From: an uncultured Bacilli bacterium
Lineage (GTDB): Bacteria > Bacillota_I > Bacilli_A > RF39 > UBA660
DNA: 27,352 nucleotides
Direction: 5' to 3'
NCBI GenBank assembly: GCA_904502155.1
Contig: CAJGDV010000006.1
Coordinates: 1 to 27,352, forward strand
Part shown: in pieces, positions 22,415 to 27,352 of the stretch
Numbering within the stretch: the first letter of the stretch is position 1
Layout of the letters: each line of letters begins with the position of its first letter
Program-made: the position numbers and the translations under genes
Notes under the pieces: model-generated
Seen by the model: only the letters and a program-made list of their open reading frames with translations
Database searches by the model: none
Told to the model about the DNA's origin: nothing

Positions 22415-23767
22415 ATGAAAGATACAATAGCTGCTATATCAACTGCTCTAGGTGTTGGTGCTATATCAATAATTAGAGTTAGTGGTAATGATGCTATAAA
22501 AATTGCAAATAGTATCACAAAAAGAAAAATTTTAGAAACAGTTGATAGTCATACCATAACATATGATCATATTATGGAAGATGATAAAGTAATAGACGAA
22601 GTATTAATTTCAGTTATGAAAGCGCCAAGAACGTTCACATGTGAAGATGTTGTTGAAATAAATGCTCACGGAGGAATTACTACAACTAATAGAATTTTAA
22701 AAGTTTTATTAAAAAATGGATGTCGTTTGGCTGAACCAGGAGAATTTACGAAAAGAGCATTCTTAAATGGAAGAATAGATTTAACACAGGCTGAAGGAAT
22801 TATGGATTTAATTAATTCAAAAACAGAAAAAGCAAGAAATCTTGCTATTAACCAATTAGATGGTAAAGTTTCAAATTTAATTAAGGATTTAAGAAATGAT
22901 ATAATTCAAATTTTAGCCAATATTGAAGTTAATATTGATTATCCTGAATATGAAGATATTGAAGAATTAACAAATGAAAAAGTTAAACCAATGCTTAACG
23001 ATTTAGAGAAAAAAATGAAAAAAATTCTTAATGAGAGTGAAAACGGAAAATTAGTTAGAGAAGGAATTAAAACATCAATAATTGGTAAACCTAATGTTGG
23101 AAAAAGTAGTTTATTGAATAGATTATTAAATGAAGAAAAAGCAATTGTTACTGATATTGAAGGAACTACAAGAGATATTGTTGAAGGAACAATTTCAATT
23201 GATGGAATTCTATTAAATATGATTGATACTGCTGGTATTAGAGAAACTAATGATTTAGTTGAAAGTATTGGTGTTAAAAAAAGTATGGAATTAATCGATA
23301 AGTCCGATTTAGTTCTTTATGTACTTAATAACAATGATGTTATTACTGAAAATGAAAAAGAAATATTAGAAAAATTAAAAAACAAAAACTATATTGTTGT
23401 TGTAAATAAATGTGATTTAGAATCTAACTTAGTTTTACCAGAAGATATAGTAAATATTGTTAAAATCAGTGCTTTAGAAGATAAAGGAATCGATGATTTA
23501 AAAGATAAAATTAAAGAAATATATAATTTAGAAAATATTGAAACTGAAGATTTAACATATTTAACAAATGCTAGAAGCATATCATTATTAGAAAAAGCTT
23601 ATGATTGTTTAAAAGAAATTAATAATGGATTAGAATTAAATATGCCAATAGATATGGTTGAAATTGATATTAAAGAAATGTGGAGCATTTTAGGTGAAAT
23701 TATTGGTGAAACATATCAAGATGAATTAATTGATCAATTATTTAGTCAATTTTGTTTAGGGAAATAA
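22415..23767 (+). CDS. mnmE: tRNA uridine-5-carboxymethylaminomethyl(34) GTPase MnmE
   Basis: With MnmG it modifies the wobble uridine of tRNAs using formyl-folate and GTP hydrolysis. The 450-residue protein has the N-terminal folate-binding domain (TALGVGAISIIRVSG), helical regions, an inserted Ras-like G domain with GKPNVGKSS, TTRD, DTAG and NKCD (from about residue 225), and the C-terminal CLGK with the catalytic cysteine. The ATG follows AAGGTGATTTT. Confidence 0.98.
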   Translation: MKDTIAAISTALGVGAISIIRVSGNDAIKIANSITKRKILETVDSHTITYDHIMEDDKVIDEVLISVMKAPRTFTCEDVVEINAHGGITTTNRILKVLLKNGCRLAEPGEFTKRAFLNGRIDLTQAEGIMDLINSKTEKARNLAINQLDGKVSNLIKDLRNDIIQILANIEVNIDYPEYEDIEELTNEKVKPMLNDLEKKMKKILNESENGKLVREGIKTSIIGKPNVGKSSLLNRLLNEEKAIVTDIEGTTRDIVEGTISIDGILLNMIDTAGIRETNDLVESIGVKKSMELIDKSDLVLYVLNNNDVITENEKEILEKLKNKNYIVVVNKCDLESNLVLPEDIVNIVKISALEDKGIDDLKDKIKEIYNLENIETEDLTYLTNARSISLLEKAYDCLKEINNGLELNMPIDMVEIDIKEMWSILGEIIGETYQDELIDQLFSQFCLGK

Positions 23768-23776
23768 GGTGATTAT

Positions 23777-25651
23777 ATGAAATATGAAATTATAGTAGTT
23801 GGAGGTGGACATGCTGGTTGTGAAGCATGTTTAGCTTCAGCAAGAAAAGGACATAAAACTTTATTAATAACAGGTAATATTAAAAATATTGCTGACATGC
23901 CTTGTAATCCTTCTATAGGAGGTAGTGCTAAAGGTATAGTTGTTAGAGAAATTGATGCATTAGGTGGTGAAATGGGACGTAATGCTGATAAATCTTTAAT
24001 TCAAATTAAAATGTTAAATAGTGCTAAGGGTCCTGCTGTTCAAGCTTTAAGAGCGCAAGCAGATAAAGTTGTTTATCCACAAGAAATGTTAAAAACACTA
24101 GAAAAACAAGAAAATTTAACTATTTTAGAAGCTATGGTTGAGGATTTAATTGTTGAAGATAAAAAAGTTAAAGGTGTAATTTTAGAAAATGGTACTACAA
24201 TTGAATCAGAAATTGTAATTTTAACAACAGGAACTTATTTAAAAGCAGATATTATGGTTGGTGATTCAAGACGTCGTGAAGGACCACATGGTGAAAAACC
24301 AAGTAATCATTTAAGTGATAAACTTAAAGAATATGGTTTTGATATTATAAGATTAAAAACAGGTACTCCACAAAGAATTGATAAAAATACTATTGATTTT
24401 TCAAAAACAAAAGAAGAATATGGAGATAATGTTGTAAGAAATTTCAGTTTTGATAATGAAATTTATTATGATGTTGATAAACAAATATCATGTCATTTAA
24501 TATATACAACTGAAGAAACACATAAAATAATTAATGAAAATCTTAATAAATCAAGTATGTATGGAGGACTTGATGATGTTACAGGTGTAGGACCAAGATA
24601 TTGTCCTTCAATTGAAGATAAAGTTGTAAGATTCAGTGATAAAGAAAGACATCAATTATTTTTAGAACCAGAAAGTATATATTATGATGATATTTATGTT
24701 CAAGGATTTTCAACAAGTATGCCATATGATGTTCAAGAAAAAATGGTTCATAGTTTACCAGGATTAGAAAATGCTAAAATATTGAAATATGCTTATGCTA
24801 TTGAATATGATGCATTATTCCCTACTCAATTAAAACAATCATTAGAAACAAAAATTTTAGAAAATTTATTTACTGCTGGTCAAATTAATGGTACAAGTGG
24901 TTATGAAGAAGCTGCATGCCAAGGATTAATTGCCGGTATAAATGCTGGTTTAAAAATTGAAGGTAAAGAACCACTTATTCTAAAAAGAAATGAAGCATAT
25001 ATTGGAGTATTAATAGATGATCTAATTACAAAAGGTGTTCGTGATCCTTATAGACTACTTACTTCTCGTGCTGAATATAGATTATTATTACGTCATGATA
25101 ATGCTGATATAAGATTAAGAGAAAAAGGTTATGAAGTTGGATTAATAAACGAAGAACAATTTAATAAATTCCAAGAAAAATTAGAAAATATTGAAAAATT
25201 AACAAATATTTTAAAAGAAAAAAGAGTAACACCAAAAAAAGAAGTAAATGATTACCTATTAAGTATAAATAGTACAATTTTAAAAGACGGAATTTCTCTT
25301 TATAATTTATTAAAACGACCAGAAGTTACAATGGAACATATAGAACATTTTATAGATATTCCTTTTGATGAAGATATAAAAGAACAAGTTTATATTAATA
25401 TAAAATACGAAGGTTATATTGTAAAAGCAAATCGTGAAGCATTAAAAATGCTTGATTTAGATAATAAAATGATTCCAAAAGATATTGATTATGATAAGAT
25501 CAAGAATTTAGCTAGTGAAGCTAGACAAAAATTAAAAGAAGTAGAACCAACATCAATTGGTCAAGCATTAAGAATTAGTGGTGTTAATCCTGCTGATATC
25601 TCTCTATTAATGATTTATTTAAAAAAGGAGTATCATTATGACAGAAAATAA
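23777..25651 (+). CDS. mnmG: tRNA uridine-5-carboxymethylaminomethyl(34) enzyme MnmG (GidA)
   Basis: FAD-dependent partner of MnmE. The 624-residue protein has the N-terminal dinucleotide-binding motif VVGGGHAGCEA, PCNPSIGG with a conserved cysteine, TGTYL, the second cysteine-containing signature in DDVTGVGPRYCPSIEDK, NGTSGYEEAA, and SRAEYRLLLR near the C-terminal domain. Length is standard. The ribosome site is AAGGTGATTAT. Its 3' end overlaps rsmG by 14 bases. Confidence 0.98.
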   Translation: MKYEIIVVGGGHAGCEACLASARKGHKTLLITGNIKNIADMPCNPSIGGSAKGIVVREIDALGGEMGRNADKSLIQIKMLNSAKGPAVQALRAQADKVVYPQEMLKTLEKQENLTILEAMVEDLIVEDKKVKGVILENGTTIESEIVILTTGTYLKADIMVGDSRRREGPHGEKPSNHLSDKLKEYGFDIIRLKTGTPQRIDKNTIDFSKTKEEYGDNVVRNFSFDNEIYYDVDKQISCHLIYTTEETHKIINENLNKSSMYGGLDDVTGVGPRYCPSIEDKVVRFSDKERHQLFLEPESIYYDDIYVQGFSTSMPYDVQEKMVHSLPGLENAKILKYAYAIEYDALFPTQLKQSLETKILENLFTAGQINGTSGYEEAACQGLIAGINAGLKIEGKEPLILKRNEAYIGVLIDDLITKGVRDPYRLLTSRAEYRLLLRHDNADIRLREKGYEVGLINEEQFNKFQEKLENIEKLTNILKEKRVTPKKEVNDYLLSINSTILKDGISLYNLLKRPEVTMEHIEHFIDIPFDEDIKEQVYINIKYEGYIVKANREALKMLDLDNKMIPKDIDYDKIKNLASEARQKLKEVEPTSIGQALRISGVNPADISLLMIYLKKEYHYDRK

Positions 25652-26342
25652 TTTTGTTGAAAATGTTAAAAAATTAGGAATTGAAATAAATGATAAACAA
25701 TTAAAACAATTAGAAAAATATTATGAATTATTAATTGAATGGAATGAAAAAATTAACTTAACTGGTATTACAAAAAAAGAAGATGTATATTTAAAACATT
25801 TTTATGATTCATTAACAATGCAAAAAATAGTAAATTTATATAATGTTGAAACATTATGTGATGTAGGAACAGGTGCTGGATTTCCTGGATTAGTTCTTAA
25901 AATAATGTTTCCAAATTTAAAAATTACTTTATTAGATGCACTTAATAAGAGAATAAATTTTTTAAATGATGTAATTGAAAAATTAGAATTAAAAGATATT
26001 GAAACAATTCATTCTAGAAGTGAAGATTATGCATTAAAAAATAGAGAAAAATTTGATGTTGTAACTGCAAGAGCTGTTGCTTCATTACCTGTATTAATGG
26101 AATTATGCGTTCCATTAGTAAAAGAACAAGGATATTTTATTCCATTAAAAGCTAATATTACTGAGGAAAAAATATTAAGTAAAAATGCAATATCAAAACT
26201 TTATTTAAAAGAGGTTGATGAAATTAAATTTATTTTACCAGTTGAAGAAAGTAATAGATGTTTAGTTAAATATTTAAAAGAAAAGAAAACAGATAAAAAA
26301 TATCCTAGAAAATTTTCGGAAATCAAAAAGAGAGCGTTATAA
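25638..26342 (+). CDS. rsmG: 16S rRNA (guanine-527-N7)-methyltransferase RsmG (GidB)
   Basis: Methylates G527 of 16S rRNA with SAM; loss gives low-level streptomycin resistance in several bacteria. The 234-residue protein has the N-terminal ...YYELLIEWNEKINLTGI stretch, the SAM motif DVGTGAGFPG near residue 75, and TARAVASLPVLMEL. The ATG at 25638 lies 7 bases after GGAG, inside the end of mnmG. The basic C-terminus ends YPRKFSEIKKRAL. A hairpin terminator starts at the stop codon. Confidence 0.97.
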   Translation: MTENNFVENVKKLGIEINDKQLKQLEKYYELLIEWNEKINLTGITKKEDVYLKHFYDSLTMQKIVNLYNVETLCDVGTGAGFPGLVLKIMFPNLKITLLDALNKRINFLNDVIEKLELKDIETIHSRSEDYALKNREKFDVVTARAVASLPVLMELCVPLVKEQGYFIPLKANITEEKILSKNAISKLYLKEVDEIKFILPVEESNRCLVKYLKEKKTDKKYPRKFSEIKKRAL

Positions 26343-26372
26343 AAAAAGTATAGTTTATTCTATATTTTTTTT
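26341..26372 (+). terminator. Intrinsic terminator after rsmG
   Basis: A-run plus GTATAG, 6-base loop TTTATT, then CTATAT and a T-run; about 12 pairs including one G-U. It starts within the rsmG stop codon and ends the HD gene-mnmE-mnmG-rsmG unit. Confidence 0.75.
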
Positions 26373-26381
26373 ATTTGATTT

Positions 26382-26401
26382 TTTGGGAAATATTTCCCAA
26401 A
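26382..26401. promoter_or_regulatory. Perfect 20-bp palindrome upstream of noc promoter
   Basis: Half-site TTTGGGAAAT followed by its exact reverse complement. It ends 4 bases before the -35. The Noc-binding site of Bacillus is ATTTCCC-GGGAAAT; here the same two half-sites occur in the opposite order (GGGAAAT-ATTTCCC). Likely an operator, perhaps for autoregulation. Confidence 0.7.
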
Positions 26402-26405
26402 CTAA

Positions 26406-26434
26406 TTGAATTTTTTTTAATATTATAGTATTAT
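26406..26434 (+). promoter_or_regulatory. Promoter of noc
   Basis: TTGAAT (26406-26411), 17-bp spacer, TATTAT (26429-26434). Predicted start near 26441, about 17 bases before the ATG. Confidence 0.65.
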
Positions 26435-26457
26435 AGTTATTAGAATAGAGGGATGTT

Positions 26458-27352
26458 ATGGATTTTGATAAGAAAGTAGTTCAGTTAGATATCAATGATA
26501 TTTTGCCAAATAGATTTCAGCCTCGTATAAAATTTAATGAAGATTCAATTAATGAATTATGTGAATCTATTAGAGAACATGGTGTAATCCAACCTATTGT
26601 TGTTCGCAAAATGGGAGATAAATATGAAATTATTGCTGGGGAAAGAAGATTTAAAGCAAGCTTATTAGCTGGTAAGAATTATATACCTGCAGTTATTACT
26701 GAATTAAATGATAAAGATAGTGCTGAAGTAGCATTAATTGAAAATGTGCAACGTAGAGATTTGACTCCGATTGAAGAAGCTATATCGTATAAAAAAATTC
26801 TAGATATGGGATTTATGACACAAGAAGATTTAGCAAAAAAACTTGGAAAAACTCAATCAACTGTTGCGAATAAATTAAGACTTTTAAATCTTGATGAAGA
26901 TGTACAAGAAGCACTACTAGAAGAAAAGATATCAGAAAGACATGCACGATCTTTATTAAGATTAAATGATAGTAACCAACAAAAAATGATGCTTAAAAAA
27001 ATAACAGATGAAAGATTAACTGTTAGAAAAGCAGATGATTTTATTGCAAAAATTTTAAAAGGCGAAAATGTATTTAATAAACCTGAAAGTGTAACAACTA
27101 CTCAAAAAGTTGAAATTCCAACTTTCAATAATGCATTTTTACCTAATGAAAATTTAATTGAAAAACCTGTAGAAAATATTACAAATATTTTACTTGAAAA
27201 ACCTAATGATTTCATGGGAAATGATTTAAATATGGGAGGTTTTTCATCAGAACTTAATCCAAATAATTATGTAGAACCTAATGAAAATGAATTAATGAAA
27301 GATGTTCAGTTGGATAACAATAATTTCACTTCATTGGTTTTAAATCCAAATT
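26458..27352 (+). CDS. noc: Noc-type ParB-family protein, 3' end cut by the window edge
   Basis: 298 codons are present and open to the edge. The ParB/CTPase domain has PNRFQPR (17-23), GERRF (61-65) and ENVQRRDL (95-102), which form the CTP site, followed by a helix-turn-helix (GKTQSTVANKLRLL). Specificity positions that separate Noc from ParB read Gln133, Lys139, Asn144 and Arg161 (Noc-like at three of four), and the HTH region resembles Bacillus Noc more than Spo0J. After residue 205 comes a long Asn/Pro/Glu-rich, probably disordered stretch. An in-frame TAG just upstream of the ATG (GAGGG site) shows there is no longer N-terminus, so the membrane-targeting helix of Bacillus Noc is absent. 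Position after rsmG matches noc. Confidence 0.88.
   Translation, partial: MDFDKKVVQLDINDILPNRFQPRIKFNEDSINELCESIREHGVIQPIVVRKMGDKYEIIAGERRFKASLLAGKNYIPAVITELNDKDSAEVALIENVQRRDLTPIEEAISYKKILDMGFMTQEDLAKKLGKTQSTVANKLRLLNLDEDVQEALLEEKISERHARSLLRLNDSNQQKMMLKKITDERLTVRKADDFIAKILKGENVFNKPESVTTTQKVEIPTFNNAFLPNENLIEKPVENITNILLEKPNDFMGNDLNMGGFSSELNPNNYVEPNENELMKDVQLDNNNFTSLVLNPN

Noticed and set aside
1..27352. Mycoplasma-type code with UGA as Trp
   Set aside because: TGA ends yabB, yidC and the HD gene exactly at expected places, and conserved Trp positions use TGG.
1..27352. Mobile elements, CRISPR arrays, tRNA or rRNA genes
   Set aside because: None seen: no transposase frames, no regular repeat-spacer arrays, and the gene order is the conserved origin core without insertions.

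Overview
This is the replication-origin region of a very AT-rich, low-GC Gram-positive bacterium (Bacilli-like, close to the small-genome/Mollicutes-related or uncultured gut Bacilli groups). The evidence is the classic Firmicutes origin gene set with dnaA, dnaN, recF, gyrB, gyrA, rpmH, rnpA, yidC, jag, mnmE, mnmG, rsmG and noc, plus the dnaX-ebfC-recR-bofA-holB-ricT-rsmI cluster. UGA is used as a stop (yabB, yidC and the HD gene) and Trp is UGG, so the code is standard and not the Mycoplasma code. The exact lineage cannot be fixed from the sequence alone.

Layout. Everything left of about 19.37 kb lies on the minus strand and everything right of 19.8 kb on the plus strand, so all genes point away from the origin. 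From the origin leftwards: dnaA and dnaN; a terminator; a comK homologue with its own promoter; recF-gyrB-gyrA, ending in a terminator that is also a perfect parS site; a second parS beside the promoter of the SRP RNA; tadA; then a long operon dnaX-ebfC-recR-bofA-holB-ricT-yabB-rsmI-pth, a terminator, and mfd running off the left edge. Rightwards: rpmH-rnpA-yidC-jag, a terminator, HD gene-mnmE-mnmG-rsmG, a terminator, a perfect 20-bp palindrome, and a noc-type parB gene cut by the right edge.

The origin is bipartite as in Bacillus: about nine DnaA-box-like 9-mers between dnaA and rpmH, and a smaller cluster between dnaA and dnaN. The dominant box is TTTTCCACA rather than TTATCCACA.

How it fits together: replication initiation (DnaA, oriC), clamp and clamp loader (DnaN, DnaX, HolB), supercoiling (GyrAB), repair (RecF, RecR, Mfd), segregation and nucleoid occlusion (parS, Noc), tRNA/rRNA modification (TadA, MnmE, MnmG, RsmG, RsmI, YabB), and protein export (SRP RNA, YidC). 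The most unusual points are comK sitting between dnaN and recF with a ComK-box-like element laid over the dnaN terminator, parS doubling as the gyrA terminator, a possible dnaX frameshift site giving a gamma-like product, and a Noc-type protein without the membrane-targeting N-terminus.
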